Of a DNA stretch of 64,000 nt, positions 21,718-30,209 are shown piece after piece. The notes below the pieces were generated by a model. The model was not told the origin of the DNA. It was given only the letters and a program-made list of their open reading frames with translations, and searched no databases. Source of the DNA: Cyclobacterium qasimii M12-11B (GTDB taxonomy: Bacteria > Bacteroidota > Bacteroidia > Cytophagales > Cyclobacteriaceae); NCBI RefSeq assembly GCF_000427295.1, contig NZ_ATNM01000141.1:1-64000 (forward strand). Direction: 5' to 3'. The position numbers were made by a program, and so were the translations under genes. Numbering within the stretch: the first letter of the stretch is position 1; every line of letters starts with the position of its first letter.

Positions 21718-22757
21718 TTATTTAGTATTTTTTATTGTCACCATTTTATCTTCAATTTCATAGGCTAACCCGGAGGTGAAAAGCATTCCTCTCAAAACAT
21801 TCTCCAGACTCTCTTCTTTATAAGTGCCTGAATAAGTCATGTTAGCATCAATATTTCCCTCAAGGAGTAAGGTTACTCCAAACCAGTTTTCAATTTTTTC
21901 CTTGACCTCAACAAAAGAATTTTCTCTAAAAACCAGTATTTTGTCTTTCCACCCTGTAAGGGTCAAAGGATCAAATCCGGTTTTATGAAATGCTCCGTCT
22001 TCGCCTCTTACCATCATCTCAGAAGGTTCAAGTTGCATCTCGTTTCCTTTCTGATCATTGATAAGCACCTTGCCAGTTACAAGGGCAACCGTTAGCGCAC
22101 CATTTTGCTTTTGGTTGACATTGAAGGTGGTGCCTAATACCTTTATTTTGGTCTGGCCTGTTTCTACCACAAAAGGCCGCTTCTCCTTTTGGACTTCAAA
22201 AAAAGCTTCACCTTTAAGACTGACCAGCCTTAAGCTGTCACTAAAGTCTGAGGAATAGCTGATTTCACTTCCTGAATTGAGAAATATCCTTGTTCCATCA
22301 GATAGGGTTAGGATTGATTTCCTGCCAGCAGGATTGACTCTTTTGATCATTGTCACCGTACTGCCTTCAGAAAGGTCGACTTTAGATGGATTAATGATAA
22401 GTTTATAGCTGATCCCCAAGCAAAAAAGAATCATTACTCCGGCAGCAATTCCTCGCCAGGGGAAATTAAAAGCCCTTCGCTTACCCTTCTTTTCTGTTTT
22501 TTTAGATCAGACTCATTGTCAGCTTTTAAGATGTTTTCGAATGCTTCAACGTAACGCCGATCATCCATAACTGTCTTAGACTGGTAATGAACAGAACTTA
22601 TGATCATTACAGCTTGCATCACTATTTCTCGCTTTTCGGGATGTTGCCCTAGCCATTTTTCCCAAAAATGACGATTGTTTTCATTTGGATACTTTACCCA
22701 ATGGATGAAAAAATCATCCATTAAGAAATTGTCAATAGTATAATCTTCGTATTTCAT
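21718..22757 (-). CDS. FecR-family anti-sigma factor, split by a frameshift
   Basis: Inner-membrane regulator that relays the SusC/STN signal to the ECF sigma factor. The N-terminal cytoplasmic part (from MKYEDYTIDNFL, with the HWVKYPNENNRHFWEKWL helix) and the periplasmic FecR domain (ILTLSDGTRIFLNSGSEISY, KGEAFFEVQKEKRPFVVET, IKVLGTTFNV) are in different frames. Adding one base to the T7 run at 22497-22503 creates KKGKRRAFNFPWRGIAAGVM and a transmembrane segment ending GISYKLII, giving about 346 residues, the normal FecR length. The C-terminal region (VEVKEKIENWFGVTLLLEG) is the usual FecR tail that meets the STN domain. The start at 22757 is preferred over 22778. The gene sits between sigma and susC. 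Confidence 0.9.
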
Positions 22758-22794
22758 ATAAAGTGGATAAATGACCACTGATTAGTTCGTTCTA

Positions 22795-23421
22795 CTATTT
22801 GTTCTTTATCAGGACTTTTAAAGAAGCCAAAGCCCTGTAGATGATTTTTCGAGCAGACTTGACTTCGCTAAATTCCATCACTTCAGTAATTTCCTTGAAA
22901 TTCATACCCTCTTCGTACAGTAGTAAGATGGCTTGACGCTGTCGGGCACTTAATTGGTTCATGGCCGCTACAATCATTTCTTTCCTCTCCATTTCATATT
23001 CCTGTTGGATGAGTTTGGTTTCATGGCAAATTTCTATCGGGAAAATTCCTTCATCAAGCTCACATGTAGTGTAAGAAGTACGTTTTTCACGGTTAATGCA
23101 TCGGACCACTTCTCTTTGCATGGTCTTGTATAAATAGGCCCTTATATTGTTCACCTCTGCCAAATGGCCTCTTTTACGTCTCAATTCGATGAATATATTC
23201 TGAATACAGTCCTGCAGCATCGCTTCATCTTTAGAAAACTGCCCACCATATTGAAACAATGCAGGGGCATAAATCCGATAGATGTAATTGAATGCTGTTT
23301 CATTTCCTTTGTTAAAAGCACTCCAAATATCCATATCTGTCCTGCTTTCGTACTGCTTGACAGACTTAGAATGCTTTAAGGGGGATATTGAGGCATCTTT
23401 GGTAAGTAGTGGATTCTGCAT
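22795..23421 (-). CDS. ECF RNA polymerase sigma-70 factor
   Basis: Sigma factor of the FecI/SusC-linked type seen in Bacteroidota. Region 2 spans GNETAFNYIYRIYAPALFQ to NIRAYLYKTM, and region 4 spans MNQLSARQRQAILLLYEEG with the HTH FKEITEVMEFSEVKSARK. It should be held inactive by the adjacent FecR and released when the STN-SusC senses its glycan, then drive the susCD operon. The start is uncertain: 23421 is given, but the ATG at 23334 has a good AGGA 7 nt upstream and yields 179 residues, a normal ECF length. Longer starts up to 23487 are less likely. Confidence 0.9.
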   Translation of the reverse strand: MQNPLLTKDASISPLKHSKSVKQYESRTDMDIWSAFNKGNETAFNYIYRIYAPALFQYGGQFSKDEAMLQDCIQNIFIELRRKRGHLAEVNNIRAYLYKTMQREVVRCINREKRTSYTTCELDEGIFPIEICHETKLIQQEYEMERKEMIVAAMNQLSARQRQAILLLYEEGMNFKEITEVMEFSEVKSARKIIYRALASLKVLIKNK

Positions 23422-23487
23422 TGTTGATATTAGTGGTTTTGAGGCTGTATAATATAAAGAGGAAGTCAATGAGTAGAATGACCCCAT

Positions 23488-23828
23488 AAAGTTTTATTAT
23501 TTTTTAGAAAGTTAATATTTTATTGATTTTTATGCTCAAATGGCGAGTTTTTTCATAAAAGAATTATTTCGTTAACAATTAATAAGGCTTTACAACCTAA
23601 AGCAAATATGACAAATCCAAGCCTTATACATTTACCAATTCCAATTTAAGGAATTAGTTGATTTCGTGCTGTTTTGAGCCGTTAGTAATTTTTATGTATT
23701 TTGCCGTAAATAGTAATTTTGCTGAAGAATAGTTTTACAATTGTCGACCTGTGGCTACAGAAAGGATGGCGCAGTACCAATAACCTTTCACCATCAATTG
23801 CACATGTTTCACTACTGATTATTGCACT
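23488..23828. other. Divergent intergenic region
   Basis: 341 bp between the sigma gene (leftward) and the DUF4185-like gene (rightward). AT-rich, with promoter-like TAATTTTG at about 23710 on the plus strand but no well-spaced upstream TTTG. No gene or clear operator is seen. Confidence 0.4.
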
Positions 23829-25025
23829 ATGAAACCAAGAAAATTTTTAACACTTATTTTGCTCTTAACCGCCACTATTACAGTCTTTTCTCAGACAAAG
23901 CCAATAGGTGTAAGGTTTGATTCTTCAACTCTGCAACGAAAAGGTAATTTTGGTGACAACTGGTGTCAGACCTGGGCCATTGATGACAATGTTTATACCA
24001 TTTTGGACGATGGAAATGGGTGGTGGGGAAGCTCAGAGAAATTAAATAGTTTGGCAGATTGGGAAGGGTCTATGTTCTTACAAATTTCAGGGGATCAAAA
24101 CTTTTCTGACACTGAAGTGAAAAAAATGCCGGGATGGCCCGTTAGTTTAGTAGACTCTCCATTGTATGGTTACGGAACTTTGGCCGTAGATAGTACTATT
24201 TACATGTGGCTTTGGAGAAGTGAAACCGATACCTGGTATAGAAGGGCCACCGCTAACAGGCTTTTGTATACAAAAGATTTTGGAAAAACAGTTTACCGTT
24301 GGGATGGGACCTTGGAAAACTATAAGTCTTATCAAGAGTTGGATTCAACAGCTTTTTTCTTCCATAAGGAAGATCCGAGGCCTAAAGAGGGGAAAGAGGC
24401 TTATGCTTTCAATTGGATTGCATTTTTGCAAAATGGGAAAGCCAATTCAGCGGCTAAGGATGAGTTTATTTACATGTATTCTCCCGAACAGCATGATCCG
24501 AGGAACCTGGCTTTGGCAAGGGTGCATAAGGACAAGATATTGGAAAAAGCAGCTTATGAATATTTTCAGGGAATCAATAACAATCAACCTATTTGGACTT
24601 CAGACATGAGTCAGAGAGGGGCTACGATTCAGTATCCTGAAGCGGGTGAAGGTGAACAATGGATGTGGTCTAGCTGGTTTCCTAGCGTTGTTTACAATGC
24701 TGGCCTGGATTTATATATTATGACCAGTTATGGAATTAAGGATCCAACGAAGGAATATTGGGACGGCTGGTGTAGGGACTGCCCGCTTCCAGGAAGCATT
24801 GGTTTTTGGTATTCAGAAAATCCTTGGGGACCATGGGATCAGTTTTACTATAAAGATACTTTTTATCCCGACGACGAGGAAAACCGTACTTATGGCATGA
24901 AGTTAAGTCCAAAATGGATCAGTAAAGATGGTAAAAAGATGGTTTTGATCTGGTCTGATGCGGGAAACAACCACAGTACCTATTACAAATGGAACCAAAT
25001 GGAAATTGAAATAGTAACTGATTGA
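23829..25025 (+). CDS. Secreted DUF4185-like protein
   Basis: 398-residue exported protein with signal peptide ending TVFSQ (about residue 22). The body has repeating blocks of the propeller type (WCQTWAIDDNVYTILDDGNG, YGYGTLAVDSTIYMWLWR, GSIGFWYSENPWGPWDQFYY, SPKWISKDGKKMVLIWSD), as in DUF4185 and related glycosidase-like five-bladed folds. Biochemical function is unknown; the aromatic-rich blocks and placement next to the polysaccharide locus suggest glycan handling, which is inference. It is transcribed divergently from the locus, so co-regulation is not shown. Confidence 0.6.
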   Translation: MKPRKFLTLILLLTATITVFSQTKPIGVRFDSSTLQRKGNFGDNWCQTWAIDDNVYTILDDGNGWWGSSEKLNSLADWEGSMFLQISGDQNFSDTEVKKMPGWPVSLVDSPLYGYGTLAVDSTIYMWLWRSETDTWYRRATANRLLYTKDFGKTVYRWDGTLENYKSYQELDSTAFFFHKEDPRPKEGKEAYAFNWIAFLQNGKANSAAKDEFIYMYSPEQHDPRNLALARVHKDKILEKAAYEYFQGINNNQPIWTSDMSQRGATIQYPEAGEGEQWMWSSWFPSVVYNAGLDLYIMTSYGIKDPTKEYWDGWCRDCPLPGSIGFWYSENPWGPWDQFYYKDTFYPDDEENRTYGMKLSPKWISKDGKKMVLIWSDAGNNHSTYYKWNQMEIEIVTD

Positions 25026-25147
25026 TTGAAATAAATGAAATCAATAAGAGGGGGAGTCCTGGTGTGTGTCAATATAGGTTCAATTGGTCAAGGAAGAAGA
25101 ATTGTGAACGGTGAGCGTTTTATTAGTGTTCAGACATTCACTAAGTG

Positions 25148-25175
25148 AAATATTCTTATCTTGAAAAGAATATTT
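25148..25175. terminator. Hairpin after the DUF4185-like gene
   Basis: AAATATTCTT (25148-25157) pairs with AAGAATATTT (25166-25175) across an 8-nt loop, about 120 bp after the stop. AT-only arms and no T-tract make it a weak terminator candidate. Confidence 0.35.
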
Positions 25176-25265
25176 TCGCATGACATGTTCTTGGAATGTT
25201 TTTTCTGATGAAATATTAAGAAGTATAATTATAAAAAAATAACCACAATAATAAAAATAAAAATC

Positions 25266-25571
25266 ATGGTAAAATTAGTTGTAATGTATGGCCATCCAGT
25301 AGATCCTGCAGCCTTTGAGGCTTACTATTCTGAAACGCACCTTCCAATCGCCTCTAAAATTAAAGGTTTAAGCCGTGTTGAGTTTACGAAATTCGTTGGG
25401 ACACCAGATGGTGGAAAACCTTCACAATATAGGATGGCAGAATTGTATTTTGAGACCATTGAAGAATTACAAAAACAAATGGGTTCGCCTGAAGGCCAAG
25501 CGGCAGTCAATGACATCCCCCACTTCGCAAGCGGTGGCGTTGATGTTATGATTGGAGAGGTTCAAAGCTAA
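25266..25571 (+). CDS. EthD-family protein
   Basis: 101-residue soluble protein. It shows the EthD dimeric alpha-beta barrel pattern: KLVVMYGHPVDPAAFEAYY, then THLPIASKIKGLSRVE, a central AELYFETIEELQKQM and the end VDVMIGEV. EthD proteins are small ferredoxin-fold dimers first met in ether degradation, with mostly unknown roles elsewhere. It stands alone, with its own apparent promoter region upstream (240 bp) and a strong hairpin after it. No partner enzyme is adjacent, so no pathway is assigned. Confidence 0.8.
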   Translation: MVKLVVMYGHPVDPAAFEAYYSETHLPIASKIKGLSRVEFTKFVGTPDGGKPSQYRMAELYFETIEELQKQMGSPEGQAAVNDIPHFASGGVDVMIGEVQS

Positions 25572-25658
25572 TCGGAAATAAATTCATGAATTAGTAAAAA
25601 CCATAAGGTATAAATCCTTCCAAAGTGAAAGGGGAGGAAATATGCGAGTTATCTTATG

Positions 25659-25700
25659 TTTTGGCGGCATTGTTGTTTTTGTGCATCTATGCCGCCAAAA
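25659..25700. terminator. Strong hairpin 3' of the EthD gene
   Basis: TTTTGGCGGCAT (25659-25670) and ATGCCGCCAAAA (25689-25700) form a perfect 12-bp stem with an 18-nt loop, extendable by a G-T and two A-T pairs. It probably ends the EthD transcript although it lacks a downstream T-tract. Confidence 0.55.
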
Positions 25701-25878
25701 TATAACAGATTATGCTTTGGGCTAGGCGAGAAGAGGTGATCCTTGAAAATTCGTTCTTTTTGGGTTTTTGTTTGCTTAAGATTTAATATTAGATTTTTCC
25801 AGTATGGCTCATTTATGAATAATAGTAATAAGGTTTATAGTTTGGTAAACGTTTTTAATAAATTGAAAATATTGGTTA

Positions 25879-26262
25879 ATGGGTAAGAGGAAAGCGTTAG
25901 TGATCATGTTTTGGTTACTTGGAGTAGTTTTAGTATTTCACTTTTCTGTTTTTTTTGAATTTATTCCCTACGATAAAGTTTGGGCAGGTAGGCTCAAGTC
26001 TGTGGAGGAAATGAGAAAGTTTGAAACGGTCTCAATCTTTTTAAATGTATTCCTTTTGACCATACTGCAGATAAAACGCAAATTGTTAATAAGGAAAAAA
26101 GAGAATAAAGTTATAAATGCACTCATTTGGGTTTTTGCAGCTTTTTTTGGATTAAATACCATTGGTAATCTTTTTTCGGAAAGCTTATTAGAGTTAATTC
26201 TTGGAACGCTTTTGACTTTGGTTTCAACAATTCTATGTATTATCATTGTTAAAAAAGGATAG
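25879..26262 (+). CDS. Small four-helix membrane protein of unknown function
   Basis: 127-residue protein that I do not recognise. Hydrophobic segments lie at about 8-30, 50-64, 82-100 and 104-122, separated by basic stretches (QIKRKLLIRKKENK) that fit cytoplasmic loops. It is preceded by 307 bp without another gene and followed by a hydrolase gene 106 bp downstream in the same direction. Nothing in the sequence indicates a function. Confidence 0.55.
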   Translation: MGKRKALVIMFWLLGVVLVFHFSVFFEFIPYDKVWAGRLKSVEEMRKFETVSIFLNVFLLTILQIKRKLLIRKKENKVINALIWVFAAFFGLNTIGNLFSESLLELILGTLLTLVSTILCIIIVKKG

Positions 26263-26368
26263 CGAAATGGCTATGTAAATTGAGTGCTAGAATCACTTGT
26301 TCTGAATACCCCATTGCTTTCAATCCCCTATCGACACCTAATATTGCTGGTGATTAACTCAAAAATAA

Positions 26369-27499
26369 ATGAATAAGTATCTTTTAATTCTATCTCTAAT
26401 ATTAATTGTATATGCCTGTGGAAATCCTCCAACCAAGGAATCCAAAGCTCTGGTTGAAGAAGTAGGAACAGTGACTGAAGCGCAATATGAATTGATTTTT
26501 GACAAGGTGAAGGCATTGCCAAATCAAGCTGAGCTTGCTATTGCCATTATTGAAAACGGGAAGGTTAATTTTGTCGGGGTCAAACGCGAACAGGATTCTA
26601 CAGTGCTAATTCAAAATCAGGAACGGGTTTTCGAAATTGGGTCCATCACAAAGGTTTTTACGAGTACTTTGCTTGCGAAATATGTGGTTGATAAAAAAGT
26701 AAATTTGGAGGATCAAATTGATGACTATTTAAATTATTCATTGAAAGGCGATGTTAAAATAACGCTTAAACAATTGGCAACCCATACTTCCGGGCTTCCC
26801 AGGGTGCCCGCGAGTTTAGAGGCGCTGAGTTTAGAAAACCCGTACAAGGATTTTGGGGAAAAGGAACTTAAAAACTACCTGACCCAGGAATTAATAATGA
26901 AGCATAAACCTGGTGAGGTTTCTGACTACTCAAATCTTGGCGTTGGTTTGCTCGGCTATGTGCTCAGCAATAAAGCACAAATGACTTACGAGGAGATGCT
27001 ACAAAAGGAAATTTTTTCTAAATACGGGATGAATGCTTCAACTACAATCAGGAGCAAGGTGGAGGATAAGTTGGTGAAAGGACTTAATGATAAAGGGGAA
27101 GAGGTGTCCAATTGGGACATGTCTGTGCTTATGGGGGCCGGTGGCGTTTTATCCACCGCCAATGATTTATCAAAATTTGCACTAGCACAATTTGACAGTG
27201 TAAACCAAGAATTGGCCCTTTCAAGAACTGCTTTTTTTGAGGTAAATGAGAATTATTCTATGGCTTTAGGTTGGAGTGTCTTTCAGATGGAGTCGGGAGA
27301 TGTATGGAATCGACACAATGGAGGAACGGGTGGCTATACTTCTTCCATGATTATAGATGTGAAAGCTAAAAATGGGGTAGTCATTCTTTCTAATATTTCT
27401 GCCTTGGGCGAATTCATCAACAATGTCATAAGCTTGGCCCCAGGTTTAATGAATACCATTGGAGTAGATGAGTCTGCTCCAGTAAGTAATAGGAAATAG
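26369..27499 (+). CDS. Serine hydrolase, class C beta-lactamase/penicillin-binding fold
   Basis: 376-residue lipoprotein (lipobox IVYAC, Cys17). It has all three active-site motifs of the family: SITK (Ser92-Lys95), YSN (Tyr187-Asn189) and HNGG (316-319) in the KTG position. Members include AmpC-type beta-lactamases, D-aminopeptidases and esterases; the HNGG motif and lipid anchor favour a peptidase/esterase over a true beta-lactamase, but the substrate cannot be told. It is probably periplasmic or outer-membrane anchored. Monocistronic: the next gene converges on it. Confidence 0.85.
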   Translation: MNKYLLILSLILIVYACGNPPTKESKALVEEVGTVTEAQYELIFDKVKALPNQAELAIAIIENGKVNFVGVKREQDSTVLIQNQERVFEIGSITKVFTSTLLAKYVVDKKVNLEDQIDDYLNYSLKGDVKITLKQLATHTSGLPRVPASLEALSLENPYKDFGEKELKNYLTQELIMKHKPGEVSDYSNLGVGLLGYVLSNKAQMTYEEMLQKEIFSKYGMNASTTIRSKVEDKLVKGLNDKGEEVSNWDMSVLMGAGGVLSTANDLSKFALAQFDSVNQELALSRTAFFEVNENYSMALGWSVFQMESGDVWNRHNGGTGGYTSSMIIDVKAKNGVVILSNISALGEFINNVISLAPGLMNTIGVDESAPVSNRK

Positions 27500-27529
27500 G
27501 TTGGACAGCCCTTTTAGCTGTTTTTTGTG

Positions 27530-28603
27530 TTACAACAAATCATTAGGGATATTAAAAACCGCAATACCAGGATCTTCATCAGTAGTCAATCCATAAATTT
27601 CATTCGTATCTTCATTAATAACAAAATTGATGAGTGATCTATCCAGCTTTAAATTCCAGAGTGGCTGTCCCCTGTGATCAAAAACCCATATTTGCTCAGC
27701 CATAACCGACGTTTTGTTGTATTCAGATTGGCTTACTCCGCCGTACAATGCAAAAATGTAGCTTTTAGTGACAACAGCATCTCTATAGCGATAAAGGCGA
27801 TCCCAGCCTAGGTACAACCGCTCAAAGCCACCTGCGTCAACTAGTTCAAACGGTGGAAACTCTAGATCTGGCCCATCTATGATGATAAAGGATTTGTCCC
27901 GGTTGTCAAAAATTATAAGCCTATCCCTGTATATTCCCACTCTAATAAAAAGTCCTTCATCAGCATTTCCTTTAAAAAAACTACCGTTTAATTCTGCCAA
28001 TTGATGATCATTCAGATCAGGTCTATCCTTTACCTTCTCCCAATCTCCATATCCTCCGATTTTATTTCCATCTTTATCAAATTCCAGAATTCTGTTTTTA
28101 TTCGCTTCCGATATTCCTAGAAAACTGCTGTCAGAAGCCTGTGTAAAAAACATAAGATCCATCATTGGCTCAGTCATTTTCCATTCACTTTTCCCAAGAA
28201 GTGTAGGGTCTGACATCGAATATTCGACCAATTTCCTTCTATTCATCGAATAGGTCCAAAAAGTATCAGCATTTTCTCCTTTATAAAACAAGCTAGCATC
28301 AATCAATTCTAAAGGACCTTCACCATGTTTCCCCTTTGGTTTATCATAAGTCCAATCTTTGGAATTGATAATATGGATTCGGGGATGTTCCTCAGGAACT
28401 CTCCATGCTTCAGAGATCAGAATCTTGTTGTCAACTAAGCCAATATTAGAAGGATTGATGATTTCTTCGAAATAATATTTTTCTGAAGTAATGGGAATTA
28501 CTTTGAAATCCTTCTCTTGGATAATTCTGTAGGAAAGGTTCTTTGTTTCTGTCTCACAAGAACTTAATACCAATAGAAATGGGAATAGAATAATTCTGTT
28601 CAT
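27530..28603 (-). CDS. Six-bladed beta-propeller lipoprotein
   Basis: 357-residue lipoprotein with lipobox LVLSSC (Cys16) from the ATG at 28603; the longer frame to 28738 runs into the TetR promoter and has no signal peptide. The body has blade-like repeats (ILISEAWRVPEEHPRIHII, ILEFDKDGNKIGGYGDWEKV, IWVFDHRGQPLWNLKLDRS) resembling BF3164/TolB-like propellers common in Cytophagales. Role unknown; such proteins are exported and may bind ligands. It is divergent from the TetR gene, the two starts being about 107 bp apart, so its promoter lies close to the TetR operator. Confidence 0.7.
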   Translation of the reverse strand: MNRIILFPFLLVLSSCETETKNLSYRIIQEKDFKVIPITSEKYYFEEIINPSNIGLVDNKILISEAWRVPEEHPRIHIINSKDWTYDKPKGKHGEGPLELIDASLFYKGENADTFWTYSMNRRKLVEYSMSDPTLLGKSEWKMTEPMMDLMFFTQASDSSFLGISEANKNRILEFDKDGNKIGGYGDWEKVKDRPDLNDHQLAELNGSFFKGNADEGLFIRVGIYRDRLIIFDNRDKSFIIIDGPDLEFPPFELVDAGGFERLYLGWDRLYRYRDAVVTKSYIFALYGGVSQSEYNKTSVMAEQIWVFDHRGQPLWNLKLDRSLINFVINEDTNEIYGLTTDEDPGIAVFNIPNDLL

Positions 28604-28670
28604 GCCTAAATATATAGTTTTTACCTTAATTTTAAAAAAATAATCTGGGGGATTAATAAAAACAGGTAAG

Positions 28671-28706
28671 CAATTTGGAATATTCATTCCAAATTGCTTA
28701 CATTTG
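28671..28706 (+). promoter_or_regulatory. TetR promoter with overlapping palindromic operator
   Basis: TTTG at 28674-28677, a 21-bp spacer and TACATTTG at 28699-28706 match the Bacteroidota promoter. An inverted repeat with 11-bp arms CAATTTGGAAT and ATTCCAAATTG (28671-28681 and 28686-28696, 4-nt spacer) covers the -33 box and spacer, as expected for autorepression by TetR. The half site ATTCATTCCA recurs before the SDR gene. Confidence 0.75.
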
Positions 28707-28710
28707 TACA

Positions 28711-29262
28711 GTGAATAAAAAAGAGGCCATATTGTCATCAGCGTTAAAGCTACTTACAGAAAAAGGAGTTCACAATACACCTATGTCAGCAATTGCCAAA
28801 GCGGCAGGGACAGGGATGGGCACAATTTATAACTATTTCCCTAACAAAGAAATTTTAATAAATGAGATATATGTGAAGATCAAGGGGGAGGAAAAGTCGG
28901 TGTTTGCACCTTTTGACAATGATCAGCCAATTAAGACACAATTTGAAAATTACTTTTCAGCAATTATCCAATTTTTCTTAGAAAAGCCCATCTACTTTAG
29001 GTTTATGGAACAATTGCAAGCCTCTCCTATCATTACTAACGAAAGTAAGATCACAGGGGAGAATTCCTATAAAGCGGTCTATGAATTGGTGGTTAAAGGG
29101 CAAAAAGAGCGAATCATTAAACAAATTGAAATAGATGAAATCTTTATTTTCATAGGTGGAGCGATAATGTCTTATCTAAGATGGTATTTTGCTCAATCTG
29201 GAAAAATAAACGCTTCCCTTAGCAATCAAATGCGCATGGTTTGGGACGCCATAAAAGAATAA
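28711..29262 (+). CDS. TetR/AcrR-family transcriptional repressor
   Basis: 183-residue regulator starting at GTG 28711 (NKKEAILSSALKLLTEKG). The N-terminal HTH is clear: TPMSAIAKAAGTGMGTIYNY with FPNKEIL following. The C-terminal ligand domain is helical, with no recognised effector. The start is set by the domain: helix 1 begins right after the GTG, which lies only 4 nt past the -7 promoter box, so the mRNA may be leaderless. It probably represses itself and the SDR-hydrolase genes downstream, since matching palindromes lie before both. Ligand unknown; the neighbours suggest a lipophilic aldehyde, ketone or ester. Confidence 0.88.
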   Translation: MNKKEAILSSALKLLTEKGVHNTPMSAIAKAAGTGMGTIYNYFPNKEILINEIYVKIKGEEKSVFAPFDNDQPIKTQFENYFSAIIQFFLEKPIYFRFMEQLQASPIITNESKITGENSYKAVYELVVKGQKERIIKQIEIDEIFIFIGGAIMSYLRWYFAQSGKINASLSNQMRMVWDAIKE

Positions 29263-29279
29263 AATTTTTTTATCAAAGA

Positions 29280-29311
29280 TTTGGAATGAATATTCATTCC
29301 AGTTAAATAAT
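29280..29311 (+). promoter_or_regulatory. Operator/promoter of the SDR gene
   Basis: A perfect 20-bp palindrome, TGGAATGAAT plus ATTCATTCCA, at 29282-29301 overlaps a TTTG box at 29280-29283, with an imperfect -7 element (TAAATAAT) 20 bp on. It shares half sites with the operator upstream of the TetR gene, so the same repressor should bind here. Confidence 0.7.
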
Positions 29312-29318
29312 TATAACA

Positions 29319-30182
29319 ATGAAAAAGGACGTATTAATTACAGGAACTTCAACAGGAGTAGGTTTAGATACTGCTATCTTATTTGCAGAACAAGGTTTTA
29401 AGGTATATGCTACAATGAGAAATCTGGCGAAAGCAGATGCGTTAAAGGAAAGAGTGGAAAAAGGCAATTTAGATGTAGAGTTACTGCAGCTTGATGTTTC
29501 AGATATGGATTCTATAGACCAAGCTATAAAGTATATCGTAAAAAAAGACGGGCAAATAGATGTGTTAATAAACAATGCAGGGGCAGGATTTGCCAAAACT
29601 TTGGAAGCGACTTCTCAAGAGGAAATTGATTGGGTAACAGATGTTAATTATACAGGAGTGATCAGAGTGACCAAAGCTGTATTGCCCATAATGAGAGAGA
29701 AAAGGTCAGGCCATATAATAAACATAACCTCCGTGGGAGGACTTGTTGGTCAGCCATTCAACGAACTGTATTGTGGTGCCAAGTTTGCAGTTGAAGGTTT
29801 TACCGAAGCGCTAGCTTCCTATCTTTCAGACCCTTTTAATATAAAGTTTTCGCTAGTTGAGCCGGGTGGAATCTCGACTGAATTTATGAATAATGCCATT
29901 GTTAAAACAACCAATGAAAAGGGAGAAATGGCTTCTGGCGAATATGCTCCTATTTTTAAAAAATACATAGAGGGTTCACAAAATCGATCAAAAAGTGAAA
30001 GTTTACCTCTTTTCCAGGAAAGTGTGGAAGTTGCGAGGATAATATTGCAGGTAGCTACTTCTGACAATCCGCCATTGCGCATACGGACTTCTGAATGGGC
30101 TGAAAATTTGTGCCAATTAAAAACGCAAGCAGACCCTGATGGGGGTAAATTGGTGAAACAGGTAAAAGAATACTTTTTATAA
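29319..30182 (+). CDS. Short-chain dehydrogenase/reductase
   Basis: 287-residue classical SDR, an NAD(P)-dependent oxidoreductase. The cofactor motif TGTSTGVG is at 8-15, NNAG at 85-88, the catalytic Ser at 138 (NITS), and Tyr151/Lys155 in YCGAK. Length and the ISTEFMNN segment fit oxidoreductases acting on hydroxyl or keto groups of hydrophobic compounds. It is preceded by a TetR-type operator and followed after 27 bp by an alpha/beta hydrolase, suggesting a small detoxification or lipid-modification operon. Substrate unknown. Confidence 0.9.
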   Translation: MKKDVLITGTSTGVGLDTAILFAEQGFKVYATMRNLAKADALKERVEKGNLDVELLQLDVSDMDSIDQAIKYIVKKDGQIDVLINNAGAGFAKTLEATSQEEIDWVTDVNYTGVIRVTKAVLPIMREKRSGHIINITSVGGLVGQPFNELYCGAKFAVEGFTEALASYLSDPFNIKFSLVEPGGISTEFMNNAIVKTTNEKGEMASGEYAPIFKKYIEGSQNRSKSESLPLFQESVEVARIILQVATSDNPPLRIRTSEWAENLCQLKTQADPDGGKLVKQVKEYFL

Positions 30183-30209
30183 CAAAAGGAACTTAAACAA
30201 GGACTAATC

